Shown here piece by piece: positions 50,916 to 60,013 of a stretch of DNA of 64,000 nucleotides. Position 1 is the first letter of the stretch. Each line of letters starts with the position of its first letter. Source of the DNA: Streptomyces sp. CB01635 (lineage in GTDB: Bacteria; Actinomycetota; Actinomycetes; Streptomycetales; Streptomycetaceae); NCBI RefSeq assembly GCF_002803065.1, contig NZ_NNBL01000005.1:310001-374000 (forward strand). Direction: 5' to 3'. Under the pieces are notes generated by a model. It saw only the letters and a program-made list of their open reading frames with translations. It did no database searches and was not told where the DNA came from. The translations under genes were made by a program, and so were the position numbers.

Positions 50916-51476
50916 ATGCCCACTCGCACCGTTCTCGCCGCCGCCGCGCTGCTCGTATCCGCGACCGGCGTGTCAGCCACCGGCGCCTCCGCCGCGTCGG
51001 CCGACCCCCGCCCCGCTCACCCGGCCGCCGCCCTCAAGCAGTGCGCGGAGAACGCGCTGACGGTGCGGGCGGCCGCATCGGGCGAGGACCACGTCCTGCG
51101 CCTGAGCGTCAAGAACCACTCCTCGCACGCCTGCCTCGTGGGCCACGTACCGCTGGTCACTTACGGCGATCTGGACGGGGCCGCCGTCCCGTTCCCGCTC
51201 TCCGGGAGCGCCACGTACAAGCTGGACGCGGGGAAGACCGCCCACGCCGCTGTGCGCTCCCTGTCCGCGAGCGGTGACGCCGATGCCCGGTCGGTCGGCT
51301 ACGTCGTGGTGGCTGCGAATCCGGAACACCATGGGCAGAAGTTCACCGCCGCCTCACTCTCCGAGCCGGGCGGGCTGCGCGTCTGGTCGCCTGTGACGAC
51401 GCTGTGGCAGCCGACGCGGGACCTGGCGGACGAGGTCCTGGCCGAGTCCGTCGGCGCAGGGGCCCTGAAGCTCTGA
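50916..51476 (+). CDS. Secreted DUF4232 domain protein
   Basis: 186 residues from ATG 50916 (GGGAG upstream). Signal peptide with core VLAAAALLVSATGVSATG, cleaved near residue 29. The mature part is a DUF4232 beta domain: LKQCAENALTVRAAASGEDHVLRLSVKNHSSHACLVGHVPLVTYGDLDG (in pieces), with Cys in LKQC and HAC that usually form a disulfide. Extracellular; role unknown. Confidence 0.88.
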   Translation: MPTRTVLAAAALLVSATGVSATGASAASADPRPAHPAAALKQCAENALTVRAAASGEDHVLRLSVKNHSSHACLVGHVPLVTYGDLDGAAVPFPLSGSATYKLDAGKTAHAAVRSLSASGDADARSVGYVVVAANPEHHGQKFTAASLSEPGGLRVWSPVTTLWQPTRDLADEVLAESVGAGALKL

Positions 51477-51546
51477 TCCCGCCTCGAACACTCGCCCCAG
51501 GTCTTTCGTGTGGATCAGGCCGGATCAAGGAGCGGGGTCATGGGAG

Positions 51547-51582
51547 TCCCCCCGCTCGAGTGCAGCCGAGAGCTCGGGGGGA
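51547..51582. repeat. Intergenic hairpin element
   Basis: TCCCCCCGCTCGAG ... GAGAGCTCGGGGGGA forms an imperfect hairpin with 8 perfect outer base pairs. The wording (CCCCCGCTCGA-GCAGCCGAGAGCT-GGGGG) resembles a short hairpin repeat commonly seen between streptomycete genes (recalled, not checked). It lies between the DUF4232 gene and the convergent PP2C gene and may terminate both. Confidence 0.5.
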
Positions 51583-51655
51583 ATCGGCCACTGACGACAA
51601 CGCCGCGAGGTGCGGCACCAGACCCCGCGAGCCCGGCATGATCCGAACGAGAGCC

Positions 51656-52378
51656 CTAGGCCGCGGCCCGGACCGCGAGGAGTGAGGCGTCGTCCTGGAG
51701 CCGGCCCTCCGCATGGCGGAGCAGGTCGGCGGCGAGGGCGTCGGTGAAGTCCTCGAGGAGCGTGTTCTCCAGGGCCGCGGCTCGCTCCGCCAGCGGGTAG
51801 AACGCCCCGCGCGCGTCCCTGGCCTCGCTCACTCCGTCGGTGTAGAGCAGCATGCACTCCCAGGCGGTGGCGGGCACCGGTTGGGCGGCGCACCAGCCGG
51901 AGTGCAGGTCGAGCAGGCCGAGCGGTGGCGCGGGCGCGGGGACCGCCGCGTGGACGGCGGCGCCGTCGCGCAGCAGGACGGGCGGCGGGTGTCCGCAGCA
52001 GACCAGTTGGGCGGATCCGTCGGGTGCGACGCTGAGCAGGGTCGCCGTGACGAAGCGGTCGGGTTCGTCGGAGCGCGCGACCAGCGAGTGCAGCCGTACG
52101 GCGATCCCTTCCAACCGCGCCTCGCGGACGGCGAGATCGCGCCAGGCACATAAGACACTGTCCGCGGTACGGGCGAGCGCGCGGCCCTTGCCCATGACAT
52201 CACCCATCAACAGGCGTGTGCCGTAAGGGGATTCAACGGCTCCGTACACGTCGCCGCCCGCCGCCGCGGGGCCTGTCTCCACCGGCGCGACGGTGGCGTT
52301 CGCCAGGTGCCGGGCGCTGACGCGCAGCGTGCCGACCCTCTCGGGCAGAGGAGAGACCGGCTGGGAACGGGCAGTCAT
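51656..52378 (-). CDS. PP2C/SpoIIE-type serine phosphatase
   Basis: 240 residues, a stand-alone phosphatase domain. Metal-site motifs are intact: GGDVYG near residue 42, GDVMGKG near 59, CCGHPPPVLL, LLYTDGVSEARD and QDDASLLAVR. In actinomycetes such proteins dephosphorylate anti-sigma-factor antagonists. Here no sensor domain, anti-sigma factor or antagonist gene is adjacent, so the input must come from elsewhere. ATG 52378 follows GGAAGGTCCCTGC. Confidence 0.92.
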   Translation of the reverse strand: MTARSQPVSPLPERVGTLRVSARHLANATVAPVETGPAAAGGDVYGAVESPYGTRLLMGDVMGKGRALARTADSVLCAWRDLAVREARLEGIAVRLHSLVARSDEPDRFVTATLLSVAPDGSAQLVCCGHPPPVLLRDGAAVHAAVPAPAPPLGLLDLHSGWCAAQPVPATAWECMLLYTDGVSEARDARGAFYPLAERAAALENTLLEDFTDALAADLLRHAEGRLQDDASLLAVRAAA

Positions 52379-52609
52379 GCAGGGACCTTCCGGGGTGCGG
52401 CCGGACGTGCTGCCCGACGTGACGCGCCGCGCAAGTGTAGCCAGTCGAGCGCACCCGGTAACCGATTGTCACCGAATCCGACCAACGGATTCCGCTGCCC
52501 CGAAGTCATCAACTTCGTGCTCGCACAAGCCAGTTCACGTATCCGCACCGCGGGCCTCCGGCCTCGCCACACCCATGCCGCGCCGGCACCCGCGCGCGGA
52601 CGGCGTGCC

Positions 52610-53014
52610 TCAGTCGGTGAGGTCCGTGAGATCGGCCCGCAGCGTCAGCAGGTTCGTGCCGAGGGTGCGCACGGCGGCGCTGTTGTACCGGGGCAGCCGC
52701 TTCAGTCGCGCGCGGGCGTCGTCGTCCGGCAGAAGGTGTGCCGTGCCGGTGTGCCAGCGTCCCTTGATCCGTACACGGATCTTCGGGTCGGCCTGGATGT
52801 TGCGCACGTACTGCGACTTGTCACCGTACTCGGACACCCACCAGAACTCGCGGCCGACCAGGAGGCCGCCGACGGGGGTGCGCCGGGGCAGCCCGGACGT
52901 GCGGCCGGTGGTCTCCAGCAGGATCTGGCCGGGGAGCCGGGAGAGGAGCGGGTTGCCGATACGCCGCTGGAACGACGTCACGGCCCTGAACTTGAACTCG
53001 CGATACCGCGACAT
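52610..53014 (-). CDS. Deazaflavin (F420)-dependent nitroreductase family (Ddn-like) protein
   Basis: 134 residues; ATG 53014 after GGAGGGACGCGC. LLETTGRTSGLPRRTPVGGLLVGREFWWVSEYGDKSQYVRNIQADPKIRVRIKGRWHTG (in pieces) is the Ddn fold: a split barrel with the TGRxSG and WV-EYG-----NI-A-P-V motifs that bind F420. It probably reduces a quinone or small unsaturated molecule. It is the third F420-type gene of the window. Confidence 0.92.
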   Translation of the reverse strand: MSRYREFKFRAVTSFQRRIGNPLLSRLPGQILLETTGRTSGLPRRTPVGGLLVGREFWWVSEYGDKSQYVRNIQADPKIRVRIKGRWHTGTAHLLPDDDARARLKRLPRYNSAAVRTLGTNLLTLRADLTDLTD

Positions 53015-53075
53015 GCGCGTCCCTCCGCCGGCACTGTGACTACCCGCCGCACTCTAGGCGACCCGGCGAACCGGG

Positions 53076-54584
53076 TCAGGCAGGCGCCTTCGCCGGGGAG
53101 GCGGCGGGTGCCGGGCGGGGCAGCGCCAGGGCCGCCGCCACCGCGAGCGCCCCGACGACCGCGGCGGTCAGCCAGCCGTGGCGGAACGCCGTGAGGGCCG
53201 CTTCCGCCGTACGGGGCTCGCCGATGAGGCCGACCATCACGGCCACCCCGAGGACGGAGCCCGTCTGCCGGGCCATCGTCGTGACCGCGGACCCGGTGGC
53301 GAACCGGCCGGGCGGCAGCGCCGTGGCGGCCGCCCCCACGAGGGTCGGCAGGGCGAACCCGACACCGACGCCGGTGATGAGCATGCCGGGCAGGAACGCG
53401 GCGGCGTAGTGCGGCGACGTGTCCAGGGCGAGGGCCCACCACACGAGGCCGCCGGCGAAGAGGAGGCAGCCGGCCGCGGCCGCGCGGCCGGCGCCGAGGC
53501 GTCGCACGACGGGTCCTGACGCGACGGCGAGGACGGGGACGACCAGCGGGCCCGGCGCGATGGCCAGTCCGGTACGGATCGCCGAGTAGCTCCACACCTG
53601 CTGGCACCACAGGACGGAGGTGAGGAGCATCGCGGCGAACGCCACGGTGAAGAGGAGTGCGGCGAGCGTCGCGAACGCGAAGGCCGGGATGCGCAGGAGC
53701 GGCAGTTCGACGATGGGGACCGGGTGCCGGGCCGAGCGCAGCCAGAACGCCGCCGCGAGGATCACCGCGGCGGCCAGTGAGCCGAGCACGCGGCCCGAAC
53801 TCCAGCCCCACGCCTCGGCCTTGACGAGACCGAGCGCCAGGGAGCCGATGGCGAGCGTCAGAAGGACGGCGCCCGCCAGGTCCGGCAGCGGGCCGCTGCG
53901 GTCGGGACGGTCGGCGGGCAGCAGCCGCACCCCGGCCACGAGGCCGGCTATCCCGACAGGCACATTGACGAGGAAGACCCAGCGCCAGTCGGCCTCCACG
54001 AGCAGCCCGCCCGCCACGGGGCCGAGGCCCGCGGCGATGCCCCCGATGGCCGCCCAACCGCGAATGGCGCGCGGGCGGCGCTCCGCCGGGGTGGCGACGA
54101 GGAGCAGCGCGAGTGATGTCGGCATGAGGGCGGCGGCGCCCGCAGCCTGGAGCGCACGCGCCGCGACCAGCCAGCCCACGTCGGGTGCCACGGCACACAG
54201 CGCGGAGGCGACGGTGAACACCGCGAGGCCGAGCAGGAATCCGAGGCGGTGTCCGTACCGGTCGGCGAGGCGTCCGGCGGCCACGAGCAGGGCCGCGAAC
54301 ACGATCGCGTAGGCGTTGAGGACCCAGGAAAGGGAGGCGAGCGAGGCACCGTCGAAGGAGGTGGAGAGGGCGGGTACGGCGACATTGACGATGAACAGGT
54401 CGAGGTTCACGACGAAGACGCCCGCGGAGACGATCCACGCGGTGGCGGATCCGGTCCTGCCGGTAGCCGGACCGCTTGCGCCCGAACCCGCCTCCGCCTT
54501 CGACGTCGAAGTGCCCGATTGCGCGTCCGAGCTCGCGGTCGACGCGTCCGCCGCACCCATTGAGTTTGCTTTTCCAACCGTCAT
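53076..54584 (-). CDS. MFS transporter, DHA2 family
   Basis: 502 residues from ATG 54584 (ATG 54560 possible; both have weak ribosome sites). A 45-residue Ser/Ala/Thr-rich N-terminus precedes 14 segments starting TAWIVSAGVFVVNLDLFIVNVAVPAL. Motif A is GRLADRYGHRLGFLLG and motif C GWAAIGGIAAGLGPVAGGLLVE. Probably a drug or metabolite exporter. Divergent from the small secreted protein at 54674; no regulator is adjacent. Confidence 0.92.
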   Translation of the reverse strand: MTVGKANSMGAADASTASSDAQSGTSTSKAEAGSGASGPATGRTGSATAWIVSAGVFVVNLDLFIVNVAVPALSTSFDGASLASLSWVLNAYAIVFAALLVAAGRLADRYGHRLGFLLGLAVFTVASALCAVAPDVGWLVAARALQAAGAAALMPTSLALLLVATPAERRPRAIRGWAAIGGIAAGLGPVAGGLLVEADWRWVFLVNVPVGIAGLVAGVRLLPADRPDRSGPLPDLAGAVLLTLAIGSLALGLVKAEAWGWSSGRVLGSLAAAVILAAAFWLRSARHPVPIVELPLLRIPAFAFATLAALLFTVAFAAMLLTSVLWCQQVWSYSAIRTGLAIAPGPLVVPVLAVASGPVVRRLGAGRAAAAGCLLFAGGLVWWALALDTSPHYAAAFLPGMLITGVGVGFALPTLVGAAATALPPGRFATGSAVTTMARQTGSVLGVAVMVGLIGEPRTAEAALTAFRHGWLTAAVVGALAVAAALALPRPAPAASPAKAPA

Positions 54585-54673
54585 GCACGGCAACCTAGCG
54601 TGAGTGAGTTTGATATGACAACCCTGCAGTTGGGAGCGCAGGTGGATGCTCACTCCCCGCACCCCGATGCGCC

Positions 54674-55264
54674 GTGTCGTCGCCGCTCGCCACCGGACAC
54701 CCCGCCGTCACGTCCCTCTCGCCCACCCCCGGAGCCCACCCCTCAAGCCCAGCTCCGAGCGAACGACCACACCTCCATGCGCACCCCCTCCGCGTCCGAC
54801 TCGCGGCCCTCGCCGTCGTGGCGCCGGCCGGCCTCGCAGGGCCCGCCGCCACCCCGGCGCAGGCCACCGACAACGTGCCGTGCCACAACACCGTGAAGCG
54901 GGACCTGACCGACCCGTCGTCCGGGCGCACCTGGCCCGGGACCGCCGTCATGTACTGCAACCTCACGCGCGGCCACGTCCCGGTCCACGCGAGCCGCTCC
55001 CCCGGCTCCCCCGTGGTCGGCCATCTGACACAGGGCGGCGCGGCCAACTGGTTCGTCACCGAGATGAAGGGCGAGACGTACCGGGACGGCGCCGCGGAGA
55101 ACAACTGGTGGGCCAGCACCCGGGCGGACAACGGCCGTTGGGGCTGGACGCCGGAGGTGCACTTCGCGGGCGGCGGCAACTACGAGGACGACGCCAGCCT
55201 GTTGATGCCGGGCTCCTACACCTGCGCCAACACCTGCGCCCCCGTGCCCTTCCGGGCCCGCTGA
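54674..55264 (+). CDS. Secreted SH3-like protein, possibly frameshifted in the signal peptide
   Basis: The open frame starts at GTG 54674 (196 residues), but the N-terminal 35 residues are Pro/Ser-rich and unlike a start. From 54793 the frame reads HPLRVRLAALAVVAPAG ... ATPAQA, a good signal peptide. An ATG at 54778 begins MRTP in the neighbouring frame; one extra C in the run at 54783-54787 would join it to LRVRLAALAVV. The mature domain has four Cys (VPCHN, MYCNL, TCANTC) and a beta pattern like bacterial SH3 domains (HVPVHASRSPGSPVVGHLTQGG). It is exported and of unknown function. Confidence 0.68.
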   Translation: MSSPLATGHPAVTSLSPTPGAHPSSPAPSERPHLHAHPLRVRLAALAVVAPAGLAGPAATPAQATDNVPCHNTVKRDLTDPSSGRTWPGTAVMYCNLTRGHVPVHASRSPGSPVVGHLTQGGAANWFVTEMKGETYRDGAAENNWWASTRADNGRWGWTPEVHFAGGGNYEDDASLLMPGSYTCANTCAPVPFRAR

Positions 55265-55384
55265 CCCTGCGGCGTATCGGGGGTCGGGCGCGGTCGTGAT
55301 CCCCGGTACGCCCGACCGGGCACCCACCCCGGCTCGACAACCCCGGTTCGACAACCCCGCCCATGATCATCAAGACTGCGGATC

Positions 55385-56293
55385 ATGCGATTCGGCGTGA
55401 ACCTTCTCAATTTCGGCTCCGGCACCACCCCGCGAACCCTCGAGCGCCAGGCGACGGACGCCCGCGCACTGGGCTTCACATTCGCGATGATCTCCGACCA
55501 CATAGCCGTCACCCCCGACGTGCACGAGGTGTATCCCGCCCCGTTCTACGACCAGTTCGTCCTGGCCGCGCATCTCGCGGGCCGGGTCCCGGGGCTTCAG
55601 CTCGGCACGACCATCACCGTCATCCCGTACCGGCACCCGCTCCAGACGGCGCGGCTCGCGGCCAACATCGACCAGCTCAACGACGCCGGGTTCATCCTCG
55701 GCGCGGGCGTCGGCTGGTCGGCCGCCGAGTACCGCGCGCTGGGCGTCCCGTTCGAGGAGCGCGGCGCCATCACCGACGAGTACCTGGCCGCGATCCGCGC
55801 CGCCTGGGCGCAGGACCCGTGCACCTTCGAGGGGCACTACGTCTCGTACGAAGGCATCCGTACGGCCCCCGCCCCCGCTGCCGCGCAACTGCCGGTCTGG
55901 GTCGGCGGCGACTCGCCCGCCGCGCTGCGCAGGGCCGCGCGGCTCGGCGAGGGGTGGCACCCCTTCATGCCGACGCTCGAGGGCCTGCGCGCGAAGCTGC
56001 CGGTCGTGGCCGCCGAGGCCGAGAGGGCCGGGCGGCCCGTGCCGGCGCTCGTGCCGCGGCTGCAGATCGCGCTCGGGGCACGGCCCGACACCGAGGACCG
56101 TCCGCTCGGCCACGGCAGTCTCGACCAGGTCCGCGGCGACCTGCACGCGCTGGCCGGACTCGGCGCCACGCACGTGCTGTTCGACACCTATCCGGGCGGC
56201 CCTGCCGCGCGCGCCACGGCCGACGAGGACCGCCGGGTCCTGGAGGTCCTCGTGGAGAAGGTCGTCGACCCGGCCACGGGCGACGTGCGCTGA
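55385..56293 (+). CDS. LLM-class F420-dependent oxidoreductase
   Basis: 302 residues, ATG 55385. Luciferase-like barrel with MRFGVNLLNFGSG, FAMISDHIAVTPDVHE, GTTITVIPYRHPLQTARLAANIDQLNDAGFILGAGVGW and PVWVGGDSPAALRRAARLGEGWHP (in pieces). It matches the TIGR03619-like F420 branch. Substrate unknown. No strong ribosome site is visible, so the level may be low. Monocistronic. Confidence 0.9.
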   Translation: MRFGVNLLNFGSGTTPRTLERQATDARALGFTFAMISDHIAVTPDVHEVYPAPFYDQFVLAAHLAGRVPGLQLGTTITVIPYRHPLQTARLAANIDQLNDAGFILGAGVGWSAAEYRALGVPFEERGAITDEYLAAIRAAWAQDPCTFEGHYVSYEGIRTAPAPAAAQLPVWVGGDSPAALRRAARLGEGWHPFMPTLEGLRAKLPVVAAEAERAGRPVPALVPRLQIALGARPDTEDRPLGHGSLDQVRGDLHALAGLGATHVLFDTYPGGPAARATADEDRRVLEVLVEKVVDPATGDVR

Positions 56294-56390
56294 CGCCGCC
56301 ATCCCCTGAACGGATACGTTCCATGCCCAGGGCACCTGTCAGCACCTCTCAGAACCTGCTCACCGCGCCCTGGGCAACCGTTCACCGAAC

Positions 56391-56428
56391 TTACGCAAGC
56401 AGACTGCAATTCTTGCGCTAATCTTGCG
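56391..56428. promoter_or_regulatory. LacI-type operator half-sites before the lacI gene
   Basis: CGCAAG (56394-56399) faces CTTGCG (56412-56417), and another CTTGCG follows at 56423-56428, the last ending 4 bp before the start. The CTTGCG/CGCAAG word matches operators of MalR/AglR-like streptomycete LacI regulators (recalled). Points to autorepression. Confidence 0.6.
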
Positions 56429-56432
56429 TTCC

Positions 56433-57455
56433 ATGACACGGAGACTTGCTCAGGTGGCACAGAAGGTCGGCGTCAGCGAGGCGACGGTCAGCCGGGTGCT
56501 CAACAACAAGCCCGGCGTCTCGGAGGCCACCCGGCAGGCCGTGCTCACGGCCCTGGACGTCCTGGGCTACGAGCGGCCGACCCAACTGCGCGGCGAGCGC
56601 GCCCGCCTGGTCGGGCTCGTCCTGCCGGAGCTGCAGAACCCGATCTTTCCCGCGTTCGCGGACGTGATCGGCGGCGCGCTCGCCCAGCAGGGCCTCACCC
56701 CCGTCCTGTGCACCCAGACCAATGGCGGCGTCTCCGAGGCGGACTACGTGGAACTGCTGCTCCAGCAGCAGGTGTCCGGCGTGGTGTTCGCGGGCGGCCA
56801 GTTCGCCCAGGCGGACGCCCGCCACGAGCACTACCGACTGCTCTCGGAACGCAAGGTCCCCGTCGTCCTCGTGAACGCGGCGATCGAGGACCTCGGTTTC
56901 CCCTGTGTCGCGTGTGACGACGCCGTCGCGGTCGAGCAGGCCTGGCGGCATCTGTCCTCGCTCGGCCACGAACGCATCGGACTCGTGCTCGGCCCGGACG
57001 ACCATGTGCCGTCGATGCGCAAGCTCGCCGCCGCGCGGGGCGTGGTGCGGGCAGCCGGCGGGACGCTGCCCGAGGACGCCGTCGAGCGGGCCATGTTCTC
57101 GCTGGAGGGCGGCCACGCGGCGGCGGCGCGCCTCATGCGGCGCGGCATCACGGGAATCATCTGCGCGAGCGACCCGCTGGCGCTCGGCGCGGTGCGGGCC
57201 GCACGGCGTGAGGGCCTGCGCGTGCCCGACGAAATCTCGGTGGTCGGCTACGACGACTCGGCGTTCATGAATTGCACGGAACCGCCCCTCACCACCGTGC
57301 GCCAGCCGATCGAGGCGATGGGCCGGGCCGCCGTCGAGCTGCTGGTCACGCAGATCCAGGGCGGCTCGGTGACGCCCGGTGAGCTGCTGTTCGAGCCCGA
57401 ACTGGTGGTGCGCGGCTCCACGGCACAGGCTCCGTCCCGCACAGCCGTGGCATAG
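56433..57455 (+). CDS. LacI family regulator of the downstream glucoside operon
   Basis: 340 residues. Residues about 4-25 hold the helix-turn-helix LAQVAQKVGVSEATVSRVLNNKPGVSEATR, and the periplasmic-binding-like sensor domain follows (LVGLVLPELQNPIFPAFADVIGGAL; VVGYDDSAFMNCTEPPLTTVRQP). ATG 56433 is chosen although TTG 56424 is in frame. CTTGCG words before its own gene and before the binding-protein gene suggest it represses both until a maltose-like sugar is present. Confidence 0.94.
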   Translation: MTRRLAQVAQKVGVSEATVSRVLNNKPGVSEATRQAVLTALDVLGYERPTQLRGERARLVGLVLPELQNPIFPAFADVIGGALAQQGLTPVLCTQTNGGVSEADYVELLLQQQVSGVVFAGGQFAQADARHEHYRLLSERKVPVVLVNAAIEDLGFPCVACDDAVAVEQAWRHLSSLGHERIGLVLGPDDHVPSMRKLAAARGVVRAAGGTLPEDAVERAMFSLEGGHAAAARLMRRGITGIICASDPLALGAVRAARREGLRVPDEISVVGYDDSAFMNCTEPPLTTVRQPIEAMGRAAVELLVTQIQGGSVTPGELLFEPELVVRGSTAQAPSRTAVA

Positions 57456-57463
57456 TCAGTTTT

Positions 57464-57489
57464 TTGCGGAGTCTGCACAACATCTTGCG
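57464..57489. promoter_or_regulatory. LacI half-sites before the maltose-type importer
   Basis: TTGCG at 57464-57468 and CTTGCG at 57484-57489 lie about two helical turns apart in the 150-bp gap before the binding-protein gene. Same word as in the lacI promoter. Confidence 0.5.
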
Positions 57490-57605
57490 GGCGACTGTTC
57501 GCGGTGGTTGAGTGTGCCGCGCCCCGGCTGCTCGATAGCCGTAGGCCTTCCTGCGGTTGTCGTCAGCCGTGGGCCCTCCATGCTCATGCCCGAAGGGGAC
57601 CACCG

Positions 57606-59018
57606 ATGAGAAGCTCCTGGTTCCGCCCTACCCGCCATACCTCCGCGGCCGCGGTCGCCGCCGTGCTCACCCTGACCTCCCTCGCCGCCTGCGGCACCAG
57701 CAGCAGCGACGACAACAGCGGGGCGGGCGGCGGCTCGAAGGCCGGCATTTCGGCTCCGCTGGATCCGAAGACCAAGGTCACGCTCACCATCGACTGCATG
57801 CCGCCGGCGGCGAAGGCGGCCGAGCTCAGGGAGTGGAAAGAGGACGTCAAGGAGTTCAACAAGAAGTACCCGAACGTCACGATCAGCGGGAAGTCGACGC
57901 CGGGCCAGTGCGAGGAGCCCGCCCGCTTCACCGCCCAGCTCAAGGCGAAGTCCCAACCGGACGTCTTCTACACGTACTTCACCGATCTCCAGCAGGTGCT
58001 CGACAACAACGGCGCCGAGGACATCTCCGCCTACGTGACACCCAAGACCGTGCCGGCCCTGAACTCCATCGACCCGAACGTCCTCGGCGTCCTGAAGAAG
58101 GACCGCAAGCTCTACGGGCTGCCCACCAGCAACTACACGATGGGCCTGCTGATCAACCGCAAGCTCTTCGAGCGGGCCGGGCTCGACCCGGACAAGCCGC
58201 CGACGACCTGGGAAGAGGTCCGCGCCGCCGCCAAGAAGATCGCCGGCCTCGGCAACGGCATCTCGGGCTACGGCGAGTACAGCGCGGAGAACACCGGTGG
58301 CTGGCACTTCACCGCCGCGATGTACGGCCTCGGGGCCGACGTCGTCTCCGCCGACGGCAAGAAGGCCGCGTTCAACGACGCCACCGGCAAGCAGGTCGCC
58401 CAGCAGCTGCACGACATGCGCTGGAAGGACGACAGCATGGGCAAGACGCAGCTGCTGAAGTGGGGCGACCTCCAGAAGCAGATCGCCTCGGACAAGCTGG
58501 GCATGTTCCTCGCCGCGCCCGACGACATCACGTACATGGTCCAGCAACTGGGCGCCGACTACGAGAACTTCGGCATGGGGCCGATCCCCGGCGGCAAGGC
58601 CACCCTCTTCGGCGGAAACGACTACATGATCAAGAAGGGCTCGTCGCCCGACAAGATCAAGGCGGCCGTCGCCTGGCTGAACTTCAAGAACCTCACCCCG
58701 GGCAAGGGCCAGTTCCAGTGGGACCGCACCAAGGCTGACAAGCTGCCCGTGGGCCTGCCGCAGCCGAACTTCTTCACCGGTGACACCAAGGCCGAGGACC
58801 TCGCGTCCCGCACGGAGAACGCGACGATGCCCGTCGAGAACTTCAAGCCGTTCCTGGCTAACACTGTGCCCGGCAAGGCGGAGCCGCCGAAGGCGCAGGA
58901 GGTCTACAAGGTCCTCGACAACGTGATGTCGGGCGTCCTCACCAACCGCAACGCCGACATCGACAAGCTGCTCGCCACCGCGGAGCAGCAGGTCAACCAG
59001 GTGCTGGCCAACCAGTAG
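57606..59018 (+). CDS. Maltose/alpha-glucoside-type ABC substrate-binding lipoprotein
   Basis: 470 residues from ATG 57606. Lipobox LAAC with Cys29, followed by a Ser/Asp/Gly linker. SBP_bac_1 core: KVTLTIDCMPPAAKAAELREWKEDVKEFNKKYPNVTIS (in pieces), QLKAKSQPDVFYTYF, LYGLPTSNYTMGLLINRKLFE. Operon order regulator, binding protein, two permeases and GH13 glucosidase indicates uptake of an alpha-glucoside. The ATPase must come from elsewhere (MsiK type). Confidence 0.94.
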   Translation: MRSSWFRPTRHTSAAAVAAVLTLTSLAACGTSSSDDNSGAGGGSKAGISAPLDPKTKVTLTIDCMPPAAKAAELREWKEDVKEFNKKYPNVTISGKSTPGQCEEPARFTAQLKAKSQPDVFYTYFTDLQQVLDNNGAEDISAYVTPKTVPALNSIDPNVLGVLKKDRKLYGLPTSNYTMGLLINRKLFERAGLDPDKPPTTWEEVRAAAKKIAGLGNGISGYGEYSAENTGGWHFTAAMYGLGADVVSADGKKAAFNDATGKQVAQQLHDMRWKDDSMGKTQLLKWGDLQKQIASDKLGMFLAAPDDITYMVQQLGADYENFGMGPIPGGKATLFGGNDYMIKKGSSPDKIKAAVAWLNFKNLTPGKGQFQWDRTKADKLPVGLPQPNFFTGDTKAEDLASRTENATMPVENFKPFLANTVPGKAEPPKAQEVYKVLDNVMSGVLTNRNADIDKLLATAEQQVNQVLANQ

Positions 59019-59048
59019 CCCACGGCACCTGCACCCCGAGGAGCGACC

Positions 59049-59996
59049 ATGTCGGCCCCCACGCTGTCCAAGAGCTCGCCGGCGCCCGCCCGTGCGCCGC
59101 ATCAACTCCCCGAGCGGCGCGGCTCGTTGGCCCGAGCGGTGAAGCGCAATCTCTCCGCCCACGGCTTCCTGATCGGCGCGGTGCTCTGCTTCTCCTTCTT
59201 CTCCTGGTATCCGATGGTCAGGGAGTTCTTCCTGGCCTTCCAGAAGAACAAGGACGGCAGGACCACCTGGGCCGGCTGGTCCAACCTCTCCTACGTCTTC
59301 AACGACCCGGCCTTCTGGCAGGCCTGGCGCAACACCCTCCTGTTCACGGGACTCGCGCTCGTGCTGGGGTTCGCGGTGCCGTTCCTCGTGGCGGTCCTGC
59401 TCAATGAATTCCGGCACGGCCAGGGCTACTTGAGGATGCTCGTCTACCTTCCGGTCATGCTTCCGCCGGTCGCCTCGGTCCTGCTGTTCAAGTACTTCTA
59501 CGACCCTGGCTACGGCCTGTTCAACAGGATCCTCGGCATCTTCGGGATACCTGACCAGCAGTGGCTGCAGTCCACGAGTACGGCGATGGTCTCCGTGGTC
59601 ATCGCGGCGACCTGGATGAACATGGGCGGCGCGACCCTGATCTACCTCGCCGCCCTCCAGGGCATCCCCGGCGAGCTGTACGAGGCAGCGGAGCTGGACG
59701 GCGCCGGACTCTGGCGCAAGATCTGGCATGTGACGATCCCTCAGACGAGGTTGATCCTCTCGCTGATGTTCCTCATGCAGATCATCGCCACGATGCAGGT
59801 CTTCACCGAGCCGTTCCTGCTCACCAACGGCGCGGGCCCCGAGGGCTCCACCATGACCGTCGTCTACCTCATCTACCAGTACGCCTTCAACTTCAACAAC
59901 TACGGCGGCGCGGCAGCGCTCGGCCTGGTCCTGCTCGTCCTGCTCGCGGGGTTCTCCGCGGTGTACGTACGCCTCAGCCGCACCCAAGAAGACTGA
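59049..59996 (+). CDS. ABC sugar permease (MalF type)
   Basis: 315 residues; ATG 59049 after CCCGAGGAGCGACC. First membrane segment AHGFLIGAVLCFSFFSWYPMV; EAA loop GELYEAAELDGAGLWRKIWHVTIP. Six segments. Works with the permease at 60014. Confidence 0.95.
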   Translation: MSAPTLSKSSPAPARAPHQLPERRGSLARAVKRNLSAHGFLIGAVLCFSFFSWYPMVREFFLAFQKNKDGRTTWAGWSNLSYVFNDPAFWQAWRNTLLFTGLALVLGFAVPFLVAVLLNEFRHGQGYLRMLVYLPVMLPPVASVLLFKYFYDPGYGLFNRILGIFGIPDQQWLQSTSTAMVSVVIAATWMNMGGATLIYLAALQGIPGELYEAAELDGAGLWRKIWHVTIPQTRLILSLMFLMQIIATMQVFTEPFLLTNGAGPEGSTMTVVYLIYQYAFNFNNYGGAAALGLVLLVLLAGFSAVYVRLSRTQED

Positions 59997-60013
59997 CCCG
60001 CACGGGAGTTCAC

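Noticed and set aside
57456..59987. Very long minus-strand open frame (over 800 codons)
   Set aside because: It is antisense to the binding-protein and permease genes, has biased composition from high-GC codon positions, and shows no domain.
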